Below are positions 1 through 7,724 of a stretch of DNA of 9,666 bases, piece after piece. The notes under the pieces were generated by a model. It was not told where the DNA came from and made no database searches. It saw only the letters and a list, made by a program, of their open reading frames with translations. The stretch is from Deltaproteobacteria bacterium (GTDB lineage: Bacteria > SAR324 > NAC60-12), in assembly GCA_003541985.1 (NCBI GenBank), contig DPLM01000191.1, positions 22,410 to 32,075 of the forward strand. Direction: 5' to 3'. The number at the start of each line of letters is the position of its first letter. Positions within the stretch are counted from its first letter, which is position 1. The translations under genes and the position numbers were made by a program.

Positions 1-1061
1 AATCTGAGAGTTTTGCCAAGATTATTGGCTACTGCGTTCAGTGTAAACACAGCGACTTGTGTGGCTGTTGCCTGCTCACTGCTATTCCAGGTGCCACCAG
101 CTATCGCCAAGGAGGAATTCTGGTGAAATTCTTCGGCGAGAGATCTGATTTTGTCCACTGAGATGCCCGTATCACCTGCAACAAGTTCGGGTGAATAGGG
201 AGACAGGTAATCATCTAAGAAGTCATAGCGAGGATCCCGCTGATGAATGAAATATGCCATGGCCAGAGCAATCATTGCTTCTGTGCCAGAGTTTGCAGGT
301 AACCACTCGTCAGCTCTTGCTCCGCTTAGTGATTGATGAGGACCGATGTGAATACAACGATTTTTTTTTCCGTCACTATAGGCGTGCATATCGGCAAAGC
401 GCCGTCCATTCTGGACAGGATGTCCCCAGGTTTCGATGAAATCAGCGCCGAAATTGACTAGTAATTCAGCGTTTTCAAAAGCATAGTCTGGAAGATCACT
501 TCTTCCGAAAGCAATTTCACAGGCACGTTGCTCCGCTGCTCGACTGATCAGACTGAAAGCAATTCGCTTTCCCCCGCCAACTTCATTCAACCAGTTATCA
601 ACAAAAGCTCCTTCGCTACCAACTGTAGGTCTACCTAAGTAAACAATCTGACCTGCAGATTGCTGCAACAGACTGACAAACTCACTCTGCGCGTCTTCCC
701 ATGAGATCACTTCACCTCCAGAACGGGGCTGAGCATGTCTCTCTGGATTATATAGAGTCTGAAGAGAAGCCTGACCGAGAGCACAAAGTGCTCCTTGGTT
801 TAGTGGATGATTAGGGTTGCCCTCTGCTTTCTGAGCGCGATACTCGCGAGCGGTAATCATCATCCCACACGCACCGGAGTCGCATTCGCGACAGGTTGTC
901 ATGTACTGGTAGCCAGTGTTAGGCATGTATTCGAATTCGACTGGAGGAACTAGGGCTGGAATAATTTTTTCTGGCTTCTGCTCGCAGCCGGCTGCTACAG
1001 CGGTTGTGCCGCCTACTGCCATGAACTTGAAGAGATTACGTCGACTGAGGCCTTTTTTCAT
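1..1061 (-). CDS. actB: ActB, iron-sulfur/molybdopterin-like subunit of alternative complex III (N-terminal part, 3' end beyond window)
   Basis: The frame is open from the ATG at 1061 to the left edge, giving about 353 residues. The N-terminus has a twin-arginine-like motif (SRRNLFK, residues 6-12), a short hydrophobic stretch and a Cys at 26 in a lipobox-like AAGC, so Tat export and possibly lipidation are plausible. Cysteines at 57, 60, 65 and 93 resemble the N-terminal Fe-S motif of the molybdopterin oxidoreductase family, although ActB B1 domains are understood to lack molybdenum cofactor. The following sequence (NFGADFIETWGHP, then HIGPHQSLSGARADEWLPAN) is typical of the ActB B1 domain. 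Full ActB is usually around 1000 residues with a ferredoxin-like B2 domain, which would lie outside the window. ActB passes electrons from quinol towards cytochrome c or an oxidase. It starts 22 bases after actA, with GGAG (1069-1072) seven bases upstream of the ATG. A run of nine A (coding strand) at 361-369 leaves the frame intact. Confidence 0.9.
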   Translation of the reverse strand, partial: MKKGLSRRNLFKFMAVGGTTAVAAGCEQKPEKIIPALVPPVEFEYMPNTGYQYMTTCRECDSGACGMMITAREYRAQKAEGNPNHPLNQGALCALGQASLQTLYNPERHAQPRSGGEVISWEDAQSEFVSLLQQSAGQIVYLGRPTVGSEGAFVDNWLNEVGGGKRIAFSLISRAAEQRACEIAFGRSDLPDYAFENAELLVNFGADFIETWGHPVQNGRRFADMHAYSDGKKNRCIHIGPHQSLSGARADEWLPANSGTEAMIALAMAYFIHQRDPRYDFLDDYLSPYSPELVAGDTGISVDKIRSLAEEFHQNSSLAIAGGTWNSSEQATATQVAVFTLNAVANNLGKTLR

Positions 1062-1083
1062 TTACTAACTCCAATAGATCAGA

Positions 1084-1851
1084 TCAATAGTGGCAGGTAT
1101 AGCAATCAAGCATGTTGGGGTTATGATATTTTCGCTTATTGACCAGATATGCTTGGGCCTCTCTATGGGCATCGTTCTCTTTGGCATTGTTCCATCCTGC
1201 CATTGTGCTCATAGCTCGCTTGCGCTCTATAACTCCTTCCACTTGCAAGTGGCACTGCATGCACCACCCCATTCCACCAAAGTTTTGATCTACAACATAG
1301 GCTACTTCCATTTCTTGAACACTACCATGACATGATTGACAGCGTTGGTCACCACCATTGCGGAACAGCATTACTCGGCAGGATAATGAGCGGGGATCTA
1401 TATCTAAATCACAACCGTTCCCCGCACCTTCTATAAAGCGACTAGCGTCTGCGTTGATGTGTTGCTTGTGAGGAAAGCGTACAAAATCTGGAATGTCATG
1501 GAGCTTGATCCAAGGGATAGATTTTTCTTGCGCCCACAAATCCCTCATCTTGTCAACTTCTGGATGATCTGCCTGCACCAACTCTTGTCCATGTGGTCCG
1601 TGACAGCCGACGCATGTGCTCACAGGGGGGATTCCAGAAGAGTGTGATCGGCGTGCATATAGATGACAATATTGGCACGCAATACCGTTCTGGCCAACAT
1701 GTAGCTTATGGCTGAAGGCTATTGGCTGTTCTTTTGGTTCATTAGAGATTGGGAAAATTGCAAAAGAATTCAGCGGAGAAAGCAGGAAAATCAGAACTCC
1801 CATCACGATGGCCTGAATAGGTGGTCGTAATGAGGTCGAGTAGGACCGCAT
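1084..1851 (-). CDS. actA: ActA, pentaheme cytochrome c subunit of alternative complex III
   Basis: The protein has 255 residues, with an N-terminal signal sequence (hydrophobic 14-31, likely cleaved after NSFA) and no further membrane segment. Five CXXCH haem c motifs lie at residues 59-63 (CQYCH), 80-84 (CVGCH), 171-175 (CQSCH), 197-201 (CMQCH) and 250-254 (CYTCH, one residue from the C-terminus). HKLH (48-51) and the HKQH at 128-131 offer distal haem ligands. Five haems, the GGMGWCMQCH segment and the position directly before actB identify ActA, the periplasmic multihaem cytochrome of the quinol-oxidising ACIII complex. The stretch 132-170, between haem motifs 2 and 3, is longer than I expect for the family and carries two extra cysteines (147, 158). 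A TGGAG ribosome site lies very close to the ATG. It is probably the first gene of the act operon, since 256 bases separate it from the gene upstream. Confidence 0.92.
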   Translation of the reverse strand: MRSYSTSLRPPIQAIVMGVLIFLLSPLNSFAIFPISNEPKEQPIAFSHKLHVGQNGIACQYCHLYARRSHSSGIPPVSTCVGCHGPHGQELVQADHPEVDKMRDLWAQEKSIPWIKLHDIPDFVRFPHKQHINADASRFIEGAGNGCDLDIDPRSLSCRVMLFRNGGDQRCQSCHGSVQEMEVAYVVDQNFGGMGWCMQCHLQVEGVIERKRAMSTMAGWNNAKENDAHREAQAYLVNKRKYHNPNMLDCYTCHY

Positions 1852-2107
1852 GATACTCCATTATCGATTAAAAAGGGGGAGAGAGATGGAATGCTACTCT
1901 ATTCAGAAAAAATCAATTTCTGTGTGTGAGATTATTACAATGAAAAAACATTTTTGTTGCTTAATCGCAAGACCTTAGTTTGATCTTTTTCAGGTTTGGG
2001 TATGGGCCAGGTTCGCTGTCCCTATAGAATACCAGAATGTTCGAATTTTTTTGGCGAGTCGTCACTTGTAGGGCAGAGAGAAGAGAGAGCCAAGACGGAT
2101 CCAAAAG
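1852..2107. other. Intergenic gap between the M23 peptidase gene and actA
   Basis: This 256-base stretch has no convincing gene. It most likely holds the promoter and leader of the act operon (minus strand). An AT-rich segment around 1930-1965 contains TAATAA at 1932-1937 (minus strand), a possible -10 about 80 bases upstream of the actA start, but I find no good -35 at 16-18 bases. I looked for a terminator behind the M23 gene and found none. The short TTGGC/GCCAA pair near 2047-2087 has a long loop and is followed by A, not U, in the minus-strand transcript. Readthrough into actA is therefore possible. Confidence 0.5.
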
Positions 2108-3433
2108 TTAGCGGGAAAACGAGAAGTGTGATAAATTTCGCCACGGGTTAATTGGTTGCTTATTCGCGTGAATTTCGTAGTGTAAATGTGAGCCTGTGCT
2201 GCGTCCTGTGTTGCCAGTGTAGCCAAGCAGTTCTCCGCGCTGAATGAATCGGTTTGTCTGTACTGCGAGGCGGGAAAGGTGGCCGTAGCGCGTCACATAG
2301 TCAGTTGGTTTGAAATTTTTTGTTGAAATGCCACGCCCGTGTTCGAGCTCTACTAGCAATCCGTATCCAGTCGCTGGTCCAGCTTTTCGGACAATTCCGT
2401 CAGCTGGAGCATAGATTGGAGTCCCAGCTGGTCCTGAAAAATCTATGCCGCTGTGGAAAGCTGGTAGATTAGTGAATGGGTCGCGTCTTCTACCGTAATG
2501 CGAGCTCACTGATGCATCCTTAACCGGTGCAATTGTGGGAGTGCTCCGCCAGAGAATTTCATCACCACGAATCTGTTCGTAAAGACGCTGTAAGTAATTA
2601 TGAGTCGAATGATAGGAACTTAACTCTTGTTCTAGAATCACTCGTGGATCCAGAGGCTCTGCACTTAATTGCCGCTCTTCTACGGGGAGTAAGGATTCCT
2701 CAAGAAAAGGACCACCTTTGCCTCCCTCGTTGTCAACAGGAGTGGCAGGAACTTCTGCCAACAAACGAATACCTGTGATTTCTTGAATTTTTTCTGCAAA
2801 TTGCCGCACCTCTTGTTCACGGGCCTGCATCAATACAGCGTATTCAGCTAATTCCTGCTCTGCAGCATTCAGACTTTGCTTCAAGTCCCAAATTTCTTCT
2901 TGGACCAATTCTGAACTGACTGGAACAGTTAGATCCGCTCTCTGTGACAGCGTCAGATGGTGAAAGTCTTTGCTGATCATGTTCAGCCAATTAAGAGGGT
3001 CTGCTTCAAGGGCTTTGGTGTCCAGCAAAACTGCTCTGCATTGATAAGATCCCTGCTGACAAGCTAGGGAGTGGATCTGTCGGATGTGGTATAAAAGATT
3101 TTGCTGAGTGGCACTTTTCTTCTGGGAGTGAGTTTCCAAAGTTGCCAGTTGGTCACGCAGTTCCCGAACCCGATTTTCCAAAACTTCAACGCGCTCAGCC
3201 TGGCTGGCTGCAATCTCCATTCTTTCATGAATGTGAATCTGTTGTGATTGGCGTTGAGCGTTCCATTGTTGCTGTTCGTGCAACTGAACACTTTGCCAAA
3301 TAAGCATCCCACTTAGAGATAGGAATAAGGCTGATGCAAGCAGGACCGCAGTGATCAGTGATACAGGACGCAAGGGGAAGTGTGTGATGCCCGTTCCATT
3401 GTGCCGAAGCAGCAGGATCGATAAGTGCGGCAT
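2108..3433 (-). CDS. Membrane-anchored M23 (LytM-type) peptidoglycan endopeptidase
   Basis: The protein has 441 residues from the ATG at 3433. An in-frame TTG four codons earlier (3445) is a weaker start; neither has a strong Shine-Dalgarno, but a GAG lies seven bases before the ATG. There is a short cytoplasmic segment, one transmembrane helix (about 24-46), a coiled-coil periplasmic region (about 50-110 and 175-220) with a Cys pair at 125/132, a proline/glycine-rich linker, and a C-terminal M23 domain (about 305-435). All expected Zn2+/catalytic elements are present: HSGIDF (H327, D331), YGHLS (H385) and SHLHYE (H416, H418). An active zinc endopeptidase cutting peptidoglycan cross-bridges is therefore expected, held in the inner membrane and facing the periplasm. 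The layout (TM, coiled coil, LytM) resembles MepM/EnvC-like proteins of cell-wall growth or division. It follows the HD-GYP gene by 36 bases, suggesting co-transcription. Confidence 0.88.
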   Translation of the reverse strand: MPHLSILLLRHNGTGITHFPLRPVSLITAVLLASALFLSLSGMLIWQSVQLHEQQQWNAQRQSQQIHIHERMEIAASQAERVEVLENRVRELRDQLATLETHSQKKSATQQNLLYHIRQIHSLACQQGSYQCRAVLLDTKALEADPLNWLNMISKDFHHLTLSQRADLTVPVSSELVQEEIWDLKQSLNAAEQELAEYAVLMQAREQEVRQFAEKIQEITGIRLLAEVPATPVDNEGGKGGPFLEESLLPVEERQLSAEPLDPRVILEQELSSYHSTHNYLQRLYEQIRGDEILWRSTPTIAPVKDASVSSHYGRRRDPFTNLPAFHSGIDFSGPAGTPIYAPADGIVRKAGPATGYGLLVELEHGRGISTKNFKPTDYVTRYGHLSRLAVQTNRFIQRGELLGYTGNTGRSTGSHLHYEIHANKQPINPWRNLSHFSFSR

Positions 3434-3469
3434 TCGAAAACTCAAAAATAAAGGTAGTTGCTCGAATAA

Positions 3470-5449
3470 TCAGTGTTGGACTTTTGGTCTTTTCACCAGA
3501 TCGTACAGTCTAGCACCGATGAATATTTCAAGTAATTCAGGATCAATATGATTGTCTTTGGCTTCAAAGCCCAAAATTTTTAGTGCCCGTTCAGCAGGCA
3601 TTGCTCTCTTGTAGGGGCGATCCCAAGCCGTCAGCGCATCGTAGATATCAGCGATGGTCATCATCTTCGATTGTAGTGGGATTTCATCACCAGACAGTTG
3701 GCGCGGGTAGCCTTTGCCGTTCATTTTTTCGTGATGTGCATAGGCAATGTCTGGAACATCTTCTAGGTGCTCTGACCAAGGAATGATTTTTAGAAAATTG
3801 TAAGAGTGCGTGACGTGTGACTCGATTTCATCACGATCACGTTGGTTCAAGGATCCTTTTGGTACAGAAAGTGAGGCGGTTTCGTCTACTGAAAGATACG
3901 AAACGGGCAAGCCGGTCGAAGGATGTGGGAAGGTTTGTGCTGCGATGACTTGCAACTGATCAAATCCTCCCTGGTCCAGAACAGTTGGTTCGTTGCATCG
4001 AATGATGAACTTTAGCTGATCATCTACTTGCAAGAGTCGTTCATTCATCTCTTTTTGAGCCAACTCTACTTGTTGAAGTGAGTTCTCTTGAAATTCTTCT
4101 AGCAAGTAATTCAGTTGCTTACGGGTATATTGAAGTTCGATTGCCATCCTGATCAAACGGAAACGATCCATCACTGCTTGCTGTTCTTCTGGATAAAGCT
4201 TCTTAGACTTGACCAGCACTTTTTCACGTACGCCAATTTTGCCGAAATCGTGAAGGAGAGATGCATAGCGAATCGTGTTGAATTGATCTGGGTTGTAGCT
4301 GATATTAGCAAGACGTCCCTCGGACAGTGAGCTCACTGTCTCTGCTAAAGCCACCGTGAGCGTGGCAACTCGGCTGGAGTGTCCTGAAGTCGTTGGGTCT
4401 CTAGATTCAATGGCCTTCACGCTCGCATTGATGAAACCATCGAATAGAATTTGGATAGACTCCAGTAAGGAGGCATTTCTGACCGCAACCGTTGCCTGAG
4501 ATGCCAGAGATTCCATTAAGCGCATGTGGTAATCACTGAACGGAATAACTATTTGGTCAACATCTTCTTCAGTATCTAAAACAGCATCTCCATCGAACTT
4601 GCAATTGATGAGTTGGATTACACCAAGAACTTCACCACGCTCATTGCACATCGGGACAGCGAGCATTGAGCGAGTCTTATAGTTCTGCTGCTCATCGAAG
4701 TCACGACCACCCCAGACCAGATTAGAATCATGTAATTCGTACACATCACGGATCCGAATCGGCTGACTGGTGCGTGCCACATAAGCATTGACCGTGCTGG
4801 AGTCGAGAGGAAGAACTCTCTCCTGCAGTTGGGATGTGTCTCGGGAAAGGTTGAGTGCGCTGTGGAAGCGCATTTGTTTGTTAGCGAGGTAGTTGCTCTG
4901 TTCGTGAGGGGTGTCAGGAATCTGTTCGATAAGGTAGACGCTGCACCCATCTGCATTGGTAAGTTTCATTGCTTTCGCAGCGATCATGCGCAGTAGCTTA
5001 TTCAGATCCTTTTCATTGGATAGAGCGATCCCCAGTTCGTTTAATTCGGAGAGAATCTCATCCGATTTGCTTACATTTGAATGTGTTCGAGTTCTATCAT
5101 GTAGGCGGCTGAAAAACTGGCGCAGCAGAAAATTCCAACGCGTAGGTGTCAGATGAGCTAGGGGATACCATTCGATCGCAGGATGTTCTGGAGGTTCGGC
5201 TACCAAGGCTGATCCTTCCTCCAAAACAACAATTCCTCCACCAGACTGAAGATAAAGAGCCAGATGGGATTGCCACTGGAAAAGATTACGGCTACTAATA
5301 GCAATCAGACAGGTTGTTCCCTCAGTTGTGTGAGGTAGCTCTTCCAGCGATGCGTAGGCAACGGAGGATACTCGTTGCAATGGATCTGCAAGGAATTCCT
5401 GATGAAGTTTGTCTATGTCCTGTGGGTAGAATAGTCGGGAGTCAGCCAT
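3470..5449 (-). CDS. GAF / HD-GYP domain protein (probable cyclic-di-GMP phosphodiesterase-type regulator)
   Basis: The protein has 659 residues and no membrane segment or signal peptide, so it is cytoplasmic. Residues 1-125 form an alpha/beta segment that is not a standard receiver domain; a GAF domain follows (about 143-326, with SMLAVPMCNERGEVLGVIQL typical), then an HD-GYP domain (about 336-650). HD-GYP signatures are GHSSRVA (H357), LLHDFGK (H400, D401), ESHVTH (H545), HHEKMNGKGYP (572-582) and IADIYDALTAWDRPYK (D601), so metal-binding and GYP residues are intact. Such proteins usually hydrolyse c-di-GMP; the GAF ligand cannot be inferred. The distance from HD to the next metal His is about 144 residues against about 28 in ordinary HD-GYP proteins, so an insertion of about 115 mostly helical residues (417-532) splits the catalytic domain. 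The ATG at 5449 has no clear Shine-Dalgarno; a small palindrome GATCT-AC-AGATC sits immediately upstream (5450-5461). The next gene encodes the M23 peptidase. Confidence 0.88.
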   Translation of the reverse strand: MADSRLFYPQDIDKLHQEFLADPLQRVSSVAYASLEELPHTTEGTTCLIAISSRNLFQWQSHLALYLQSGGGIVVLEEGSALVAEPPEHPAIEWYPLAHLTPTRWNFLLRQFFSRLHDRTRTHSNVSKSDEILSELNELGIALSNEKDLNKLLRMIAAKAMKLTNADGCSVYLIEQIPDTPHEQSNYLANKQMRFHSALNLSRDTSQLQERVLPLDSSTVNAYVARTSQPIRIRDVYELHDSNLVWGGRDFDEQQNYKTRSMLAVPMCNERGEVLGVIQLINCKFDGDAVLDTEEDVDQIVIPFSDYHMRLMESLASQATVAVRNASLLESIQILFDGFINASVKAIESRDPTTSGHSSRVATLTVALAETVSSLSEGRLANISYNPDQFNTIRYASLLHDFGKIGVREKVLVKSKKLYPEEQQAVMDRFRLIRMAIELQYTRKQLNYLLEEFQENSLQQVELAQKEMNERLLQVDDQLKFIIRCNEPTVLDQGGFDQLQVIAAQTFPHPSTGLPVSYLSVDETASLSVPKGSLNQRDRDEIESHVTHSYNFLKIIPWSEHLEDVPDIAYAHHEKMNGKGYPRQLSGDEIPLQSKMMTIADIYDALTAWDRPYKRAMPAERALKILGFEAKDNHIDPELLEIFIGARLYDLVKRPKVQH

Positions 5450-5515
5450 GATCTACAGATCTATGAAATCAGAATGATTCTAAAACTTTTTATCAAGACG
5501 AGAAGATTCTCACAA

Positions 5516-6586
5516 TCAGACGGGTGCTGCAAGCGGAACATGCAGAGGTTGGCGCATCAATCCAAGTCTTGCCGTTAGTTGATCTAAATGCCCCACAGGA
5601 AGCCAGAGACGTTGAACGTGATCTTGTCGCATTAGCCAGCGGATGAACTGTGAATCTGGTGGCAAATCTTCAGTCAATTTTTGTTGTTGTTTTTCTAAAA
5701 AATTGGCCAAAAGTATGGCTTGCCGTTGACACAGTGTTTCTTCAAAAAGTCCTATCAAGCCCATCAGTTCATATTCAAAATGTTGGAATAATATTTTCGA
5801 TTTTTCGAGTACTTGAAGGTTATGTTGCTGTAATTTTCGAGTTTGATGCTGAAAAACAGGATACCAACTGTGGACTAAGTAATCATTCCATTCGGTGAGA
5901 GTCTGAATGGTCTGCATTGCTTTCTGCAAAGGGTTAGTCAGACTGAAGCGCGAGGTGTTACCGACTTGTTGCTGCAGTAAATTAATTCTGAGTTCACAGA
6001 GTAACAGCGCTTGGAGGTAGTCGCGCAGGCTCTGCCGATTCTCCTTAAAAAGTTTGTAGGTAGCGGTTGTGACGAACGGAGTATCAGGCCAGCCTTGCAA
6101 GCATTCAAGTAGCAGATCTGAAGTCCAGCTTGAAATATTACCACTTTTTAGCGTTTGCCAAGTGATATTTTGTGGAAGTGCTCGGCTTACTTTACTGTCA
6201 GGTTTTGAATCGTTGTCAAGAATCATATCCCACCAGCCAACACCAAGCTCATGAGCTAGTTTATCAGCAGTGTCCTTACCACGCAGAATGATCCAGCAAT
6301 TTTCTCGATGAACGTTTTGTGTGTTGAGCAGTTCTCCAAGGTGATTGGAAATCGTGGTGACAGTAGTTGCATCCAGCATCAGCAAATTCCCACCTAAATT
6401 TAGGTACTGAAGCAAAGCTTCTTTGGAAGATTTCCAGCGGTAGGTTGAAAGTATTAAACCTAGGCGGAGACTTGGGAAGCTACCTTCTTCAATCAACCAA
6501 TCGCTGTGATAACCCAGTCTTTGCTGTGTTGCCTGTAGCTTCTGCAGGGTTTGTCTATTCCGTTCCTCTTCAGCTACTGCGAACAT
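5516..6586 (-). CDS. Protein of unknown function, largely helical, N-terminal segment related to that of the adjacent HD-GYP protein
   Basis: The protein has 356 residues with no signal peptide, no transmembrane helix and no catalytic motif I recognise. Residues 41-78 look like a Rossmann-type strand-helix-strand (LGLILSTYRW, then LLQYLNLGGNLLMLD). They match, without gaps, residues 46-83 of the following HD-GYP protein (CLIAISSRNLF, then LALYLQSGGGIVVLE). The rest, from about 180 on, is Leu/Gln-rich and predicted helical or coiled-coil (185-305), ending with a short Pro/Leu tail. It starts nine bases after the ssb stop with no obvious Shine-Dalgarno, which suggests translational coupling to ssb, and it ends 66 bases before the HD-GYP start. 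The protein is probably cytoplasmic and may work with the HD-GYP protein, for example as a partner or sensor module; this is inference from position and N-terminal similarity only. Confidence 0.75.
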   Translation of the reverse strand: MFAVAEEERNRQTLQKLQATQQRLGYHSDWLIEEGSFPSLRLGLILSTYRWKSSKEALLQYLNLGGNLLMLDATTVTTISNHLGELLNTQNVHRENCWIILRGKDTADKLAHELGVGWWDMILDNDSKPDSKVSRALPQNITWQTLKSGNISSWTSDLLLECLQGWPDTPFVTTATYKLFKENRQSLRDYLQALLLCELRINLLQQQVGNTSRFSLTNPLQKAMQTIQTLTEWNDYLVHSWYPVFQHQTRKLQQHNLQVLEKSKILFQHFEYELMGLIGLFEETLCQRQAILLANFLEKQQQKLTEDLPPDSQFIRWLMRQDHVQRLWLPVGHLDQLTARLGLMRQPLHVPLAAPV

Positions 6587-6595
6587 CTGACTTTT

Positions 6596-7096
6596 TCAGA
6601 ATGGTACGTCATCTTCAACATAAGGAGCATTGTTTCCTTGGTTGAAGTCATTATTTGAGGTGTTGGGTGGGGCTGAATTGCGACGGTTGTCCGAAGGTCC
6701 TCCACTGGAATATTCATTACCGTAAACAGCAGGCCCATCGTTAGCGCTTCCTCCACTCCGTTCTGTCCCTTCTCGAGAGTCTAAGAAGCGCACTTGATTA
6801 GCAACAATCTCTGTTCGATATTTTTTTTGACCCTGCTGATCATCCCAACTGCGCGTCTGCAATTTGCCCTCAATATACACCATTGAACCTTTTTTCAGAT
6901 AAGATTGTGCCTGATCAGCCAGGCGATCCCAGGCCACGATATCATGCCATTCAGTTTTTTCCTGTCTTTGCCCCTGTTTGTCTCTCCAGTATTCAGAAGT
7001 TGCGATAGAAAATGAGGCTACAGCGTTGCCAGACTGAGTATATCGGATCTCTGGGTCACGACCCAGCCTGCCGATCAACATAACTTTATTGAGCAT
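6596..7096 (-). CDS. ssb: Single-stranded DNA-binding protein SSB
   Basis: The protein has 166 residues. Its N-terminal OB-fold (1-107) has the classic beginning LNKVMLIGRLGRDPEIRYT, the ASFSIATSEYWRDKQGQ segment, the EWHDIVAWDRLADQAQSYLKKG core and a strand ending in VRFLDSREG. A Gly/Ser/Asn/Pro-rich disordered linker follows (110-158), then the acidic tip VEDDVPF, which in SSBs recruits repair and replication partners. Length and layout are normal for a bacterial homotetrameric SSB coating ssDNA in replication, recombination and repair. It lies 13 bases after ruvA and has the best ribosome site in the window (AAGGAG), so it may be translated more strongly than its neighbours. An eight-A run (coding strand) near 6821 encodes Lys-Lys without breaking the frame. 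Confidence 0.97.
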   Translation of the reverse strand: MLNKVMLIGRLGRDPEIRYTQSGNAVASFSIATSEYWRDKQGQRQEKTEWHDIVAWDRLADQAQSYLKKGSMVYIEGKLQTRSWDDQQGQKKYRTEIVANQVRFLDSREGTERSGGSANDGPAVYGNEYSSGGPSDNRRNSAPPNTSNNDFNQGNNAPYVEDDVPF

Positions 7097-7101
7097 ACGT
7101 T

Positions 7102-7107
7102 CTCCTT
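7102..7107 (-). promoter_or_regulatory. Strong ribosome binding site of ssb
   Basis: AAGGAG on the minus strand lies five bases before the ssb ATG, in the 13-base gap after the ruvA stop codon. Its strength, compared with the weak or absent sites of the flanking genes, suggests that SSB is made in larger amounts from the shared transcript. Confidence 0.75.
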
Positions 7108-7109
7108 AT

Positions 7110-7724
7110 TTAGCGTTTTGATAGCAATCCCAAAGCTAGTCTGAGCTTGGTTTCAAAGCCTTCTGTTTCTGGAGGCAGGCTTGCTAGCACGGTCAGAATC
7201 TCTTTTTCTGCAAAACCCATGTTTTTTAGAGCAGACTGTAGAGAGGCTGTTTCACCCGATGGTATGGCGGGCGTTGTTGCCTTGCCAGTGATCAAGGCAG
7301 ATTCCAGTCCTTGGATGGGTGATTTGCTGAAGCTGTCTTTCAACTCCAGGCAAAGCCGAGCGGCAGTTTTTTTTCCTATGCCTGGGACTTGACTGAGAGT
7401 GTTGACGTCTTCACGCAGGATGGCCTGAGCAAGGTTTCGTGGCTCAAGTACAGAAACAATGGTCAGCGCTAGTTTTGGGCCAACTCCAGATGCCTTGAGG
7501 AGACGTTCGAACAATTGTCTTTCAGCTGTTGTCTCGAACCCATACAAGCTGATTTCATCCTCACGCACACTAGTGTGAATGTGCAAGCTGAGTACTTCAC
7601 CTACAGTGCGTCTATTACTGAGCCCTTGGGGTACCTGCACGAGGTATCCCACTCCACCACTAGTTTGTAGAACCAAGCGCTGTTCTTCTACCAGCGATAC
7701 ATCCCCAATTAGATAAGCGATCAT
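7110..7724 (-). CDS. ruvA: Holliday junction branch-migration protein RuvA
   Basis: The protein has 204 residues, the usual RuvA length. Domain I is the OB-fold (MIAYLIGDV to about 63, with SLYGFETTAERQLFERLL leading out of it). Domain II carries two helix-hairpin-helix motifs, ASGVGPKLALTIV (about 77-89) and VPGIGKKTAARLCLELKD (about 113-130), which hold the junction arms. After a flexible linker, domain III (about 157-204, ALKNMGFAEKEILTVLASLP) is the RuvB-binding UBA-like domain. RuvA tetramers bind four-way junctions and load RuvB for branch migration. Its start overlaps the yggS stop in ATGA, so translation is coupled. Neither ruvB nor ruvC is in the window. An eight-A run (coding strand, near 7367-7374) encodes the Lys-Lys of GIGKKTA, with frame intact. 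Confidence 0.97.
   Translation of the reverse strand: MIAYLIGDVSLVEEQRLVLQTSGGVGYLVQVPQGLSNRRTVGEVLSLHIHTSVREDEISLYGFETTAERQLFERLLKASGVGPKLALTIVSVLEPRNLAQAILREDVNTLSQVPGIGKKTAARLCLELKDSFSKSPIQGLESALITGKATTPAIPSGETASLQSALKNMGFAEKEILTVLASLPPETEGFETKLRLALGLLSKR

Noticed and set aside
254..439. Plus-strand open frame of 61 codons inside actB
   Set aside because: It is antisense to a well-supported ActB coding region, has no recognisable domain, and its protein looks like a reading-frame shadow. The other short frames opposite real genes were rejected for the same reason.
2041..2105. TTGGC/GCCAA pair followed by a homopolymer after the M23 gene, resembling a terminator
   Set aside because: The stem is only five bases with a loop of about 32, and on the transcribed strand the run is A, not U.
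3434..3445. TTG start four codons before the chosen M23 peptidase ATG
   Set aside because: It has no Shine-Dalgarno and adds only four residues before a good ATG. The ATG at 3433 has a GAG at reasonable spacing.
5450..5461. Palindrome GATCT-AC-AGATC directly before the HD-GYP start, considered as an operator
   Set aside because: With 5-bp arms it is too short to separate from chance, and it is not repeated elsewhere in a promoter-like setting.
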